DNA from: Ditylenchus dipsaci
Taxonomy: Eukaryota; Nematoda; Chromadorea; Rhabditida; Anguinidae
DNA: 64,000 bases
Direction of reading: 5' to 3'
NCBI GenBank assembly: GCA_004194705.1
Contig: SADC01001382.1
Coordinates: 62,001 to 126,000, forward strand
The position numbers and the translations under genes were made by a program. Shown one piece after another: positions 54,001-63,800 of the stretch (positions within the stretch are counted from its first letter, which is position 1; each line of letters starts with the position of its first letter). Below the pieces are notes generated by a model. It was not told the origin of the DNA, made no database searches, and was given only the letters and a program-made list of their open reading frames with translations.

Positions 54001-57000
54001 CAATTGAACTACAGGGTGTATTAAAATTACTTTAACATTTAAGAAAAAATCGGGCAGCAAAACACTCTAGCGGCCCGTTTCCGAATTTTTGGGCGGCAAA
54101 CTCCAGAAACGTCCACAAAAAGCCATTATAAGACGGGGACAGCAATCTTTATTCACTACTAAACACATCTCTCGAACACAGGCAAAAATAATAACAGCAA
54201 ACATGGCAACAGAAAAAGATAACTATAATTGATTCTTGTTAGCGCCAGTTACCTTGAATTGACGACCCAAATTGCTGACCTCTTGACATGCCACTCCAAA
54301 TAGCTGCCGATTTGCACGAACCCAGGACCTCGATGACGAATAAGGACGAAACCGGCGCATAGCTCCCCTTCCTTGTCTGCAGTTATATCTGCAAATTGAT
54401 GGAAATAATTTGATGAACCGACCTCATTATACAACAGGAAGATCAAAGAGACAACACAACCGACACTATGAGTTTCAATGGGCAAAATTCATGGCCATAT
54501 TTGAGTTTATGGCCAAAATCCAACAATGTATGACCGAAATGCGGTATTTTATGGTCAAATTCGAGTTTATATCCAAAATTCAAAAGTTTAAGGCCAAAAT
54601 TCAAAAGTTTACTGCCAAAATTCAGTATTTTACGGCAGCTCGAGTTTACGGCCAAAATTAAATATTTTACGGCCATTTTCCAGTATTTTACGGCCGAAAT
54701 TAAATACCACCTTTTTTGAAATGTAAGAGCACTTTTATAAGTATATTAACCATGCTGAACAATCTAGTTTACAAACTGGTTACGAAGTTTTAGGTCAGAA
54801 TGATTTCAAGATTTTTTTTGGCTTCCTTTGGGACTTATGCATAACATTCGAGCTATTAGTAAATGTGTAACATTTAACACCGAAAGAATCGTCACAATGT
54901 GAGAATTTTACGCAATGTGAAAAATACTAAACATTGGTTTTCGACGTTTTTAGAACTTAACTTGAAAAATGTGATTTTTGGAAAAATGGGAATTTCTATA
55001 AATATGGGTTTTTTCACAAATTATATTTTTAGTAAAGCAAAATTTTAACATACAGTCGACGCTCTCCATTGCGTCCCCTCAAAAAGTTCGTTTCCAACTC
55101 GGGTCCGACACTTTTTTAGCTCAATTTTTGAAGTTTTTTTTTCACAACTGATTCGTCAGTCTGGTCGGAAATATCGCAAGGATTCCGATTTTGCCGGTCG
55201 TTTTTCGGAAACATGATAATCTTGCCATTTAGACCCGCAACGCTCTCCATTGCGTCGCCTTTTTGGGATTTAAGGCGACGCAATGGAGATCGTCGACTAT
55301 ATGTAAATAAGCACACTCTCCCGCATAAGACAAGGTGTCGTAAAATATTTTATATATATAAGAGAAAAAGGCTGAGATACGATGTCAGCCGTCGTAAAAA
55401 AAACTGGATAGGTCAGAGAACTGTCAAGAAGGTTTAAGTGACCCCTCATATGAAAGCTGACATCCTAGCGATGTCAGGAAAGATGCTTCCGATGTTTTCT
55501 ACAGTTAACCATTTTTCAAATTTTTGAAAAATATGCCAAAATTTCGTGTTTTTGGCATACTTTTGGCCATAACTTTTGCTAAAAAAGTCAACTAAAAAAG
55601 CCGACCTGTTTCTCTGCGTTCAGATTTTAGCTTCAAAACTAAAAAAATTTTTTGAGAAAAAGTCGATTTGTCGAGAGTTCTGATGCTTTTGACGAACCCT
55701 GTCAGGCCATTTTTGGCCATACAGTTAACTATGGCTGGGTGAAAAATTTTCAAAGTGCTTTGATTGGCTCTTTTTTGAAGAAATCGATAAAAGTAGGACT
55801 TTCTTCTTCTTCACAGCTGAAAAATCGAATGCAGCAAACAGAATTGCAAAAAACAATGTTTCAGTAAATTAATCGGCTGTTTTAAGTTAAAAAATTGCAA
55901 AATTTAGACAAAAAATCGATTTCAAATATAGTTTCGTGCCAGGACCAAGCAAAAATATCCAAACGTAATTGAGTCGTGCCAGGACCAACAAAAAAATTTT
56001 TTTCTTTCTTCTCGTACTGTTCGCCCTAGAAGCAGCTTTGAGGCGCAGGCTCACGAAACCTACCTCATGCCACCCCTGGACCTAGTTGAAAATCAGAGAA
56101 TAAAGTTACGCGACTTAACAAAATGTAAAGAATTATAAAAGCTGGTATCAATACCATCGTGTTCAGCATGAAATGGTGAACTAAAAGATACCAAATGATC
56201 CAATCCTTCCTGATAGAGTTAAGAGCGCTCAATTTCTGAAAAATTTAGGCATAGCTAAGAGTTTTCATGAGTCGTCCGGTCCCAAAAAGGGCTCCGCTCA
56301 TCCTTCTCAGGCCCGGTCATCTTTTTTGGCAAAATTTAGCTATGCGTGAACCTGACTTAGACCTTCAAAACTGATATTTTTACAGGTTTTTGAAGAGACA
56401 GGAATGCACCCTATTGTTCTGCTCTCGCTGAACAGCCAAATGGGTTAGCTGTCTTTCACTTGTTTAAAAAAACTATTGTTATTTTTGTTGTAGCCTCCGT
56501 AATTTTATTCCCAGTCTGGCTATTCAGAGATGGCCAGTCCATGTGGGCTATCATGACTCAAACTTCGGTAAGATTCTCTTTTCGATAATTTTGAAAATTC
56601 AAAAGTTTCAGGCAGTAAACTCGCAAAAACTACCAGACTCTCACTTTTTATTCTACCTGTTTGTGTCGGGTATTTGCTCTTTCATCCAGAACTTGTGCGC
56701 CTTTGCCTTAATTCATCAGTTGACTACCCTGTCCTATTCTGTCTCTAACGCAACTAAGAAGATATTTGTAATATGTTTGAGTTTGATCTGGCTCAGGAAC
56801 CCAGTCACACCTTTAAATCTGTGTGGCATGGCCATCACTATTGTGGGCGTTTTCATTTACAATAGGGTAGGTTGTATTTTTAAAGGTCATGATGTGTCAA
56901 CTTATTGAATTATCCCGTCAAAATTTCAACTGGCAATTTCACAATAATTGCTCTGTGCCTAGGTGAAATCATCCGAAAAGAAGAAAAAGCAGAACACTGA

Positions 57001-57124
57001 TTCACACCCCAAACTGCCTGACGAGGAGGCACTGTTAAGGCGGCATGGCGAAAAACTTTCATTTGAGATGGGCAAAATGCACTCGAGCAATTCTGATGTA
57101 CGCTTGCTAATGTCCATGAATTAA
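47958..57124 (+). CDS. SLC35E1: SLC35E1-type nucleotide-sugar/triose-phosphate transporter family protein
   Basis: Multi-pass Golgi/ER-type membrane transporter of the TPT/drug-metabolite superfamily; substrate unknown. Exons: 47958-48208, 50973-51085, 51131-51166, 51211-51224, 51276-51298, 51351-51388, 51436-51460, 52121-52227, 56386-56443, 56494-56567, 56612-56866 and 56963-57124. About 385 residues against about 410 in human. Matches to the family: SIVNKMALNEYPYPLTISLS, LSKVPISYAQTVKATM, EKQSGKVY with ISLAPILFGVIMASATELQF, LNVLAKK, and the long exon with LTTLSYSVSNATKKIFVICL and WLRNPVTPLNLCGMAITIVG. The tail is Lys-rich then acidic. Exon 4 is only 14 nt. Exon 5 is one or two bases short (TTTT run). 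ATGs at 47958, 47964 and 47982 are all in frame; I use the first. Introns of 2.8 kb and 4.2 kb hold several elements. Confidence 0.93.
48335..49048. mobile_element. Pogo-like MITE(s) in the transporter's first intron
   Basis: TACAGTGGACGCTCGATTTA at 48335 and ACAGTCAACCTCGATTGAAT at 48618 are two left-type ends. GTTAAATCGGGGGTTGACTGTA-type sequence closes at 49047. The inner core (AAATATCGCAAGGATTTC, TTTTGCCAATCATTTTTC) pairs with 48895-49010 and is shared with 5969-6409. Confidence 0.65.
49052..49945. mobile_element. hAT-like element C with 8-bp TSD and CGGAATTCGGA arrays
   Basis: Ends CAGGGCTGCGTCGGAA and TTCCGACGCACCCTG type; TSD CTGTATAC at 49044-49051 and 49946-49953. Both arms are arrays of CGGAATTCGGATTTCGGAA. 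Internal 120-bp hairpin at 49345-49470 (TAGGCCAGCGTATGCTGGGA). Its insertion site is the right end of the preceding pogo-like MITE. The open frame 49422-50009 is Gln/Asn/Pro-rich and not convincing as a gene. Confidence 0.8.
50160..50960. other. Transporter intron sequence without a recognised gene
   Basis: AT-rich sequence with GATAAGCCGACACTCCGATA-like remnants of the pogo-like family (50700-50860) and GGGCTTCTATT tracts of the ACGGTA-ended family (about 50890-50935). Confidence 0.45.
51507..52111 (+). mobile_element. Mariner-derived MITE with 250-bp TIRs
   Basis: TTAGGTTGTAACATAAGTCT at the left and AGACTTATG-like GGAACTTATGTTACAACCTAA at the right, flanked by TA. The loop keeps a mariner HTH peptide (51740-51870). 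It lies in a transporter intron; its right end is 9 nt from the exon 8 boundary. Confidence 0.85.
51740..51870 (+). pseudogene. Mariner transposase remnant (HTH region)
   Basis: Reads AAQAARDICAVYGEAAIGES then TAREWFAKFKKGIFDLKTLP, the familiar second HTH of mariner transposases (..A.R.IC..YGE.A.....WF.KF..G.FDL.D). The D,D34D catalytic region is absent. Confidence 0.8.
52495..53065. repeat. 570-bp fold-back in transporter intron
   Basis: TCAAATGGACAATACTTTTT..CTCCGACTAAAACAC at the left pairs with GTGTTTTAGTCGGAGAAAAA at the right; TCCGACTAATTTCTTTTTTT units are tandem in the left arm. TGAAACCTCTAAAAGTCTAC is duplicated at the apex. Confidence 0.8.
53152..54708. mobile_element. 1.55-kb element with TTTTGGCCGTAAACT arrays in its TIRs
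   Basis: The left arm (53160-53420) is an array of AATTTTGGCCGTAAACT and CTCGAGCTGCCGTAAA units; the right arm (54480-54700) is the inverted counterpart. The middle has a minus-strand ORF (54249-54485; NYFHQFADITADKEGELCAG) I cannot name. TTTTGA-like sequence occurs at both flanks but a clean duplication is not certain. Confidence 0.7.
55051..55301. mobile_element. Pogo-like MITE with CTCCATTGCGTC ends
   Basis: TACAGTCGACGCTCTCCATT ... AATGGAGATCGTCGACTATA. The core (GGGTCCGACACTTTTTTAGC, AAATATCGCAAGGATTCC) matches 5969-6409 although the inner TIRs differ. Confidence 0.7.
55302..56385. other. Transporter intron sequence without a recognised gene
   Basis: AT-rich; direct repeats of GTGCCAGGACCAA (55935-55995). 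ORF 55652-55867 has no recognisable domain. Confidence 0.4.
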
Positions 57125-58014
57125 TTGGCATTATTTGCTCTTGACAGATATTTAAGTGATAATTTTAAGCTTAAGTCTTTCCTATATGTCTATATTCTAG
57201 CAGGACTTTATTTATTCTAGGGATATTGCCTTCCTTATACTTGCATCAATTTTAATTGCCCTATTTCTAAATTGTGATCTATATCTTAATAGCGAATTAT
57301 CTTTATCAAACTAGCCAGGTCACTTTTTTGAAATCTCTGAATAATATTATAAAATTTTAGATTGATTTTATGGTTTATATGTGCTTAACCAAAATCTCAA
57401 AAAAAAAATCGTTAGAACTCATGAAAATCAAGGAAATGTGGGAAAATGGCTTTACAAAAACGTAGACTGAGACAAAGTCAAGAGCATCCGTTTGATGGAG
57501 ATAATATTATATTTTATTATCATTGTTAAAAGCACTGTGATGAATTTTATTTTATTGCCGGTTGTGATACATTCATACATATCGTTTGCTGGGTTGAGCT
57601 AATTTTATCATAAAATAAAATTTGATAGCTAAAAATACAAACTATTTAATAATAAATATTTTTATAAACCATCGTCACGAATTTTTTTCACAGAAAACTA
57701 TTTATAACCTAGAAATTGATTCTTCGAGACTTGTTTGAGCTATGTTCTAAAAGATATGGGTAGAATACAGGTTGTTAAGAATTGCTGACGCTTTGAACCA
57801 AGCATAACTTTATGTAAGAAGCAAATTCTGACATGCGGTTTTTGTTAGTTTTGCCCCGCTAAAGATTTTATTTGGTACAAATCGTCAAAAATATGATTTT
57901 CGCTTGGTACTCCTTGTGATTTTTGTTGCCTATCTGGAGGCCATACACAGACAAGGAGCACAAAAGAATTTTGCAAAAATAGTGTTTTTTACATTAAAAG
58001 CTAAACAAAAGGAA

Positions 58015-58150
58015 TACAGTCGAGTCTCGATATAACGCGACCCTTGAAATGATTTCAGCAAAAAGAAATTAGTCAGTTAGAATTGACGTTCGAGTTAACG
58101 CGATTCCTGATGTAACGTGACCTTTCGCGTTATATCGAGACTCGACTGTA
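58015..58150. mobile_element. 136-bp pogo-like MITE
   Basis: TACAGTCGAGTCTCGATATA and its complement TATATCGAGACTCGACTGTA, with GCGACC/GGTCGC-type pairing inside. TA at both ends. Confidence 0.8.
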
Positions 58151-58499
58151 CTCGAAAATTCTTGACTTCTACAAAAAGTTATGACTATGCATTGTTGCAC
58201 CAATTTCCAACAAGCCCTTGTTTTGTACTCATTACTAGCTCTTGTTTTTATGTGCTGTGCTCATAGAAAACTATGATATTACAGAAAACTAAAAATACTG
58301 AAAACTATAATATTCTTGACTTTTACATAATATAATACTAATTTTTCTTAAAAAGATAAAAAGAAACAGATTTGTAAAAAATTGATACATAATTTGTTGT
58401 TTTGCCAAAAGTCTTTAGAAGAAGCATTTCATCTGCAGCGCTCACTCAAATATACATTTGTAGACAGATCACAACAAAAAAAACGGAAATTTTTTCTTC

Positions 58500-58505
58500 T
58501 TTATT
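58500..58505 (-). terminator. Poly(A) signal of CHMP4
   Basis: TTTATT on the plus strand, AATAAA on the minus strand, about 62 nt past the stop. Confidence 0.5.
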
Positions 58506-58566
58506 AATAGCAAAGGAGTGTCGCATGCAAATGATCTCTTTGTAAACCACCCATCAATGTACATAT

Positions 58567-61500
58567 TCAAGCATTAGCCCAGGCTTCGAGCTCCGCCAAA
58601 TCGTCGTCTTCCTGCTTCTTTTTGGAGGAAGAGGAAGCCACTGCTGTCTTTGAGGAAGTAGGCAGATCTGTCATCGGAGTTGCAGGCATTTTCGGTAGTT
58701 TGGATATCTCATCTGCAGGCGTGATGCCAATGTCAAGCATCTGAGCCTCCATGTCTTCCTGAAAATTGGAGCAAATAAACTTAGAGAGTGATAGTTACAT
58801 CTTTTTAACACATACATTTTCCATTTCTTCTAATTCTCTCAGCAGATCGTCTTCATCAACATCGTTTTGCAAACCAACTGGATTGCTGATGGCATTAGCA
58901 ATTTCAGTAGCAACTTCTTGTTGTTCCGCAATGTCTTCCTAAAAAGTAATCGATTTTTGTTAATCTTCAGTTTTTGACAAAAGATTGAGTTTATGAATTA
59001 TAATAATCTTCCTCCTACTAGTATGTACAAATAACGAGCAATGATATTTGTAAAATCATAATAAAGCTTCAGCAGCAGGGTAATTATTAAGGATTGTACG
59101 GTAGTTTGTAAGTTTATAGTGATTTAGCCATACCATTAGGTCGTGGACCTGATCCACATCCATCTCGTTGTGAGCACCCTTCAGAGCTTTGGCGGAGCTA
59201 GAAATGACTTGCAAAACGTCAGAATTCATGGAAGCATTCTCCAAAGAGCCTGAAATATTTGCAATTCAACGCTTAATATAGTCAAACGTAAAAAAAATAA
59301 TAAAGAAATTTTTGAGAATTCGCGAAAGTGCCATTTAAAAAAAAATTTTCTAATGTTTTGAAAAACCGTTTCAAAGTTTCTTGCCGAATTGTGTGAAATA
59401 TTTTTTGTTTTATTTTCACTGTAAACGAGTGTAACTAAACCTAGAACGCACGGCTGTACCCGAAATTTAAGCGGCGATTTGCTAAGTGGTCGATTTGCTA
59501 AGCGGTCGTTTTGCTAATAAAAAAATTTAAGCGCGAATTTGCTAAGAATTCACAATTTAAGCGCCAATTTGCTAAATGGTCGTTTTGCTAAGATTTTTTT
59601 TGCTAAGTAGTTGTTTTGATAAAGATCTTGTTTGTTAAGCTACCTACTTCTTCAGTTCGGTTCAATTTCGGGGTACAGACCTTAAAACCCAAACGATTCA
59701 ATCCAAAATAATGTTCTAAAAATGGTTTAATTTAATCGGGGTCTCCTACTCTGGACTGATTGCACCCAGAGGGATTCGAACCAGTAACCTGGGTGATGAG
59801 TATATGGACCTCTTCGCCAAGTAAACACTCAAAATTACGATAAAAAAGTATGCACCCGGTGGATGCGAACCAGCATCCTCGGCGGTGGCTATATAAGTGG
59901 TCGTCCACTTGGATCAAAAAATTTTTTTTTACGTTTTCGGTTTCCAAAACCATTTTTCTGCACTAATTCGAGCATGCTGAAGATGGTTTGACAGTGGTAA
60001 AATCACGTTTTATCGATAAATTCAGAGTTATTGCTAACGATTGATTTATCAAAATCAAGAATTCACGGTAACTCAAAAACTTCTTGATAAAACGTGATTT
60101 TACCACTGTCAAACCATCTTCAGCATGCTCGAATTATAGCAGAAAAACTGTTTTGTAAACCGAAAACGTAAAAAAAATTTTGATCCAAGTGGACGACCAC
60201 TTGGATAGCCACCGCCGAGGATGCTGGTTCGAATCCACCTGGGTGCACACTTTATTTTTTACCGTAATTTCAGATATAAAAAGACTAACGTTTGACCTTT
60301 CAGGTCATTTGGGTAAATATACCCTACTCTTGAGTTGCCTGGATAACAACCTGTCCAGGTGGTACTCAACCCTAGATTTGGGATCGGGTAGGTGAAATTG
60401 CACTTTTGGTATCATCAAGTCCAATTATTCACAAATTTTTTGGTTGGAAAAATAGATTTTTTTATTCAAATGAACTTTTTCATTTTTAAGACATCCAGGT
60501 GGGCATCCACCTGGTCAGGTGATACCTACACCAGGTATTGAAGTTGGAGTGTGTAAACTCGCAACTTTGGGCTTGATAAACCCAATTCCCCACACAATTT
60601 TAAGTTAGAAAAATGGCTTATTTTTATTTTTAAGAAATTTTAATCTTTCAGGTTTGGGTTTGGTTTGGTTATTTAGGGTGGTTTTAGGTACTTGAGGTGG
60701 TTAAGAATGGTTTGTGGTAATTTGGACACAATCTGAAAATATCAATTTACCTAGAACCCATATTCAAATCAGTAAAAAACAAAAAAATTTGGCCGAAAAA
60801 TGACCGTCGAAAAAATCTCTAATCCCCTACCAGAAGATTGAGAAAAAGGAAAAGTACAAAAAGGCAGAAAAGTTCTTAACAAATCGGGATTTAAGAAAAG
60901 AATGCCTTAGCAAATATATTCTTAGCAAATGGGCGCCTTAACAAAAAAATTCTTAGCAATTTGTCGCTTAGCAAAAAAATTCTTGGCAAAACGACCGCTT
61001 AGCAAATCGACCACTTAGCAAAATGCCGCTTAAATTTCGGGGTACAGCCGAACGCACTGTGTAATTTGTTAATAGGTCGGATCAGAAAGTTTCAAGAATT
61101 TTTTTATTGAGTTTTAAGACTTTTTTAAACTTTACTGAATTTTTTTATGAATTTTGATCTACGATTTGGTAAGTATTATCACATTTAAGTGTCTTTCTGT
61201 GAAAGGACTGTCATTCGGTGTTTTTTATGTTTTAAATAAGAGAACTAAAGAATGCTAAAAATTTTTCGGTGCTTGAAGGCTGCCTTTTATTTTATTTTGA
61301 TATGCATAGTAAGAATTTGTTCAAAAATATCTTTTAGTCCTGAGAATGTCGATAGGCATTTTAGGAATAAAAGCATTTGACTTAAAATGCAAAAAACACA
61401 ACAGCAAAGTTAGTGAACGCTCGTTAACTAACCCATTTAAATGCTAAGATTACGTAAAGCTGCAAAACCTACCCTTCTGGTGCTGAATTGTGTTCAGCAC

Positions 61501-61796
61501 TCCATCAATGTGCTCCAGCTGCTTCTCGTGGTTCTTTTTCGCTTCAGAGCTGCAAGGCCAAGCGCTTGTTTTTGTACCATGACTTCTAGCTGTAGCGATT
61601 TCCTGGAAAGAAGAAAAAATCATTCATAAGGATTAATTTTTTTTGCAAAAAACAGCTTACTGTAGTGATCTTTTCTCTAAGTACTCCTGCTTTTTGATCA
61701 GCAAATCTTCAGTTTCTTGCAGTTTCTGCAAAGCTTCTTGAGTGGATGGGTTGCTGGCCCTTTCTTTCCACCGAAAAATTTGCCAAAAATACTCAT
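58567..61796 (-). CDS. CHMP4: Charged multivesicular body protein 4 (Snf7, ESCRT-III)
   Basis: Main polymer-forming ESCRT-III subunit, acting in endosomal sorting, cytokinesis and membrane repair. Exons in gene order: 61796-61661, 61602-61473, 59249-59134, 58938-58816 and 58758-58567; roughly 220 residues. MSIFGKFFGGKKG opens the protein, followed by the basic helix 1-2 region (EALQKLQETEDLLIKKQEYL), KKNHEKQLEHIDGVLNTIQ, ENASMNSDVLQVISSSAKAL, EDIAEQQEVATEIANAISNP and the acidic DVDEDDLLRELEEME. It ends LAELEAWANA, an Alix/MIM-like C terminus as in other CHMP4 proteins. Apparent deletions: near 61757, in T4 61671-61674, and three in exon 2 (T5 61569-61573, near 61549, T5 61535-61539) that together restore frame but scramble the conserved GTKNKR..LQALKRKK motif. 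Intron 2 (2.2 kb) holds a 1.6-kb transposon. Confidence 0.95.
59452..61049. mobile_element. 1.6-kb element with 8-bp TSD in CHMP4 intron 2
   Basis: Ends GGCTGTACCC..GAAATTTAAGCGGC and the complementary GCCGCTTAAATTTCGGGGTA..CAGCC. Perfect 8-bp duplications GAACGCAC at 59444-59451 and 61050-61057. Subterminal arrays of TTTGCTAAGTGGTCG-type units on both sides. A second fold-back (59896-60206) is nested inside. No transposase seen. Confidence 0.85.
59755..60245. repeat. Third AAGTGGTCGTCCACTT fold-back with tRNA-like B boxes
   Basis: AAGTGGTCGTCCACTTGGAT at 59897 and its inverted copy at 60183. Outside each arm is a B-box-like GGATGCTGGTTCGAATCCAC or its inverse (59860-59885, 60218-60240); a further GTTACTGGTTCGAATCCCTC lies on the minus strand at about 59765-59790. 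Confidence 0.65.
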
Positions 61797-61991
61797 CGTG
61801 GTAGTAGCTTAGCGTAAGAAGGAAACTTTCCTAAAATAGTTAAAGCGTTAAAAAGACCTGCCTTTTTCTTGACATGGCAATTTAACGTTTTAAAGCGCGT
61901 GGGACTACATAAATTTTTCCGCAAAGTTACTTAAATTAACTTTTTGTTAGAATTTAAAATCGCAATTTCATAGATTACTCAATAAAAATAT

Positions 61992-62220
61992 TACCGTATT
62001 TCCTCTAATTGCCCCCTAACTTCAATTGATCTGAAATTTCTGTTTTCATTTACTGTTTGAGCTGTCTAAAAAGTGCCTGCGAGGGATTTCAAAAATCTAA
62101 CAGGCACTTTTTACACAGCTTAAACAGTAAATTAAAACACGAGTTTTGAACCACTTGAAGTTTGAAAAAATTGTATGCTTCTAATTGCCGCCCCGAGGCG
62201 GCAATTAGAGGAATACAGTA
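61992..62220. mobile_element. MITE with TACCGTATTTCCTCTAATTG ends
   Basis: TACCGTATTTCCTCTAATTG at the left, CAATTAGAGGAATACAGTA at the right, internal AAAAGTGCCTG/CAGGCACTTTT and GCCGCCCCGAGGCGGC hairpins. Confidence 0.75.
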
Positions 62221-62226
62221 TTTGCA

Positions 62227-62630
62227 TACAGTCGAACTTCGATAAATGGACACACCCAATAAACGGATATTCTAAGCGTAGTCCCGTTCAATAAAATTAG
62301 AACAGACACCTTACTTATTTTGTAAGATTTTTCATAAATTTCGGTGATTTCTGAAAATTCCCAAATTCTCTCTAAATTCCCATTAAAATTTTCGTTGTCA
62401 TTTTTGCTTCTTCATGACATTTTTTCTTCATAATTTGCGTTTTTGGTAAATTCTTTCTTTGTGAGTTGCTGTCTGTGTTACTGCGTATTTTACATTACAG
62501 AGGTTTAAGCGTGAAAAACAAGCGGAAATAGTCGAATCGAAAACCCGGTACCTTCGATAAACCGACACCCCAATAAACGGACACCTTAGGGGGTTCCCGA
62601 AGGGTGTACGTTTATCGAGGTTCGACTTAC
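62227..62630. mobile_element. Pogo-like MITE, 400 bp
   Basis: TACAGTCGAACTTCGATAAA at the left; GTACGTTTATCGAGGTTCGAC at the right. It directly abuts the MITE at 61992-62220. Confidence 0.65.
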
Positions 62631-62924
62631 TGAAAAGTTAAAAAACTTATTATAGAACCGCATCTCTCGATTTTGACGATCTGTAGCTTGGACAAAGTCA
62701 ATATTTCGCAAAGTTGAACTATCATGAGCTCTGTTGGTTTTGCTTTTTCAATTTGGATTGTGAATCTAAAATATCGAGATCGACCCAAAATTTTCCACAT
62801 TGTTTATAAAGTTGAGAAATGAAACTCGCGGATGCTCTATTAAAAAGTTGACGGTATATTTCTAAATCATAAATTTAGTTCGATATTTTTTCGATATTTA
62901 TAACTTTAGAGAATGATATGGCTC

Positions 62925-63250
62925 GTTCACGGACTGCGACTTAGATTTAGACTGAGACTTAGACTGGGACTGTTTTGATACATGAACACCTTTTAGTCTC
63001 AGTCTGAGTCTTAGTCTCAGTCTAAGGTGTTCACGGAGTGAGACTTAGATAATTTTACTTCATGTGTTTATGTCTTTAACGGCTGAAAAGCAGCTTTAAA
63101 ATCTTTCTTTACATGTTTTATTTCTCCACCGACCATCTCTCATATTCATCTAACGTTTTCTATGTATATTTCTCAAATTTCAGAAGGGCTCTGTGGACAC
63201 CCTTTAGTTTCAGTCTTAGTCTAAGCCGCAGTCCGTGAACACCCTTTAGT
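62925..63250. repeat. Inverted/tandem repeat of TTAGTCTCAGTCTGAGTC units
   Basis: GGCTCGTTCACGGACTGCGA at 62930 pairs with CGCAGTCCGTGAACACC at 63222-63242. Between are many TTAGACTGAGACTTAGAC and TAGTCTCAGTCTAAG units. Confidence 0.65.
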
Positions 63251-63264
63251 CTCACTCTAAAGCC

Positions 63265-63450
63265 TCGTGTCCAATTAGCGGATTTTCCTTTCACTCTCAC
63301 TCTCACTTTCAGTGTGTGTCCGATTAACGGATTTTCCTTTCACTCTCACTCTCACTCTTGCCTCTCACTATCACTTTCAGTGCGTGTCCAATTAGCGGAC
63401 ACTTATTTTTACCCTCACTTTCACTCTCGCTCTTACTTGCACTCAATTTC
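63265..63450. repeat. Tandem repeat, CCAATTAGCGGATTTTCC unit
   Basis: Three copies of GTGTCC(G/A)ATTA(G/A)CGGA spaced by TTTCACTCTCACTCTCAC microsatellite stretches, about 60-65 bp apart. Confidence 0.65.
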
Positions 63451-63549
63451 GTTTGTCCAATTGTCCAACGAATATTCGAACCAGCAACCTCTACATCACT
63501 CCTTAGAATCGCTCAGAACCACATCCAGAGTGGCCTAAAGTCAAAAATA

Positions 63550-63800
63550 ACTGGTTTTTTGGGGGTTTACTAAAGGGGGGGGGGGTAAACTTTTGCGAAA
63601 ATTCGATTGAGCGGATCAGATTTCGGGTCCGATAGGCTTAATCGCTCAGAATTCCAGGTTCACGGTGGTTTTGAGTGGTTCAGGGGGATTAGTGTGGAAT
63701 TCTGGGCGATTAAGCCCATCGGACTGGAATTCTGATCCGTTTAATCGATTTTTTGCAAAAAGTTTACCCCGCTTCAGTCAACCCTCAAAAAACCAGTTAT
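63550..63800. repeat. 250-bp fold-back, ACTGGTTTTTTGGGGG ends
   Basis: ATAACTGGTTTTTTGGGGGT at the left, TCAAAAAACCAGTTATTTCT-like sequence at the right, GAATTCTG../..CAGAATTCC and GCGATTAAGCCC/GGCTTAATCGC pairing inside. Related sequence at 9280-9430. Confidence 0.7.

Larger units (their letters stand above)
57125..58566. other. Convergent spacer between transporter and CHMP4
   Basis: 3' ends of two converging genes. AT-rich, with a pogo-like MITE at 58015-58150 and AATATTATATTTTATTATC palindromic stretches near 57500. The minus-strand AATAAA at 58500-58505 suits CHMP4. Confidence 0.5.
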
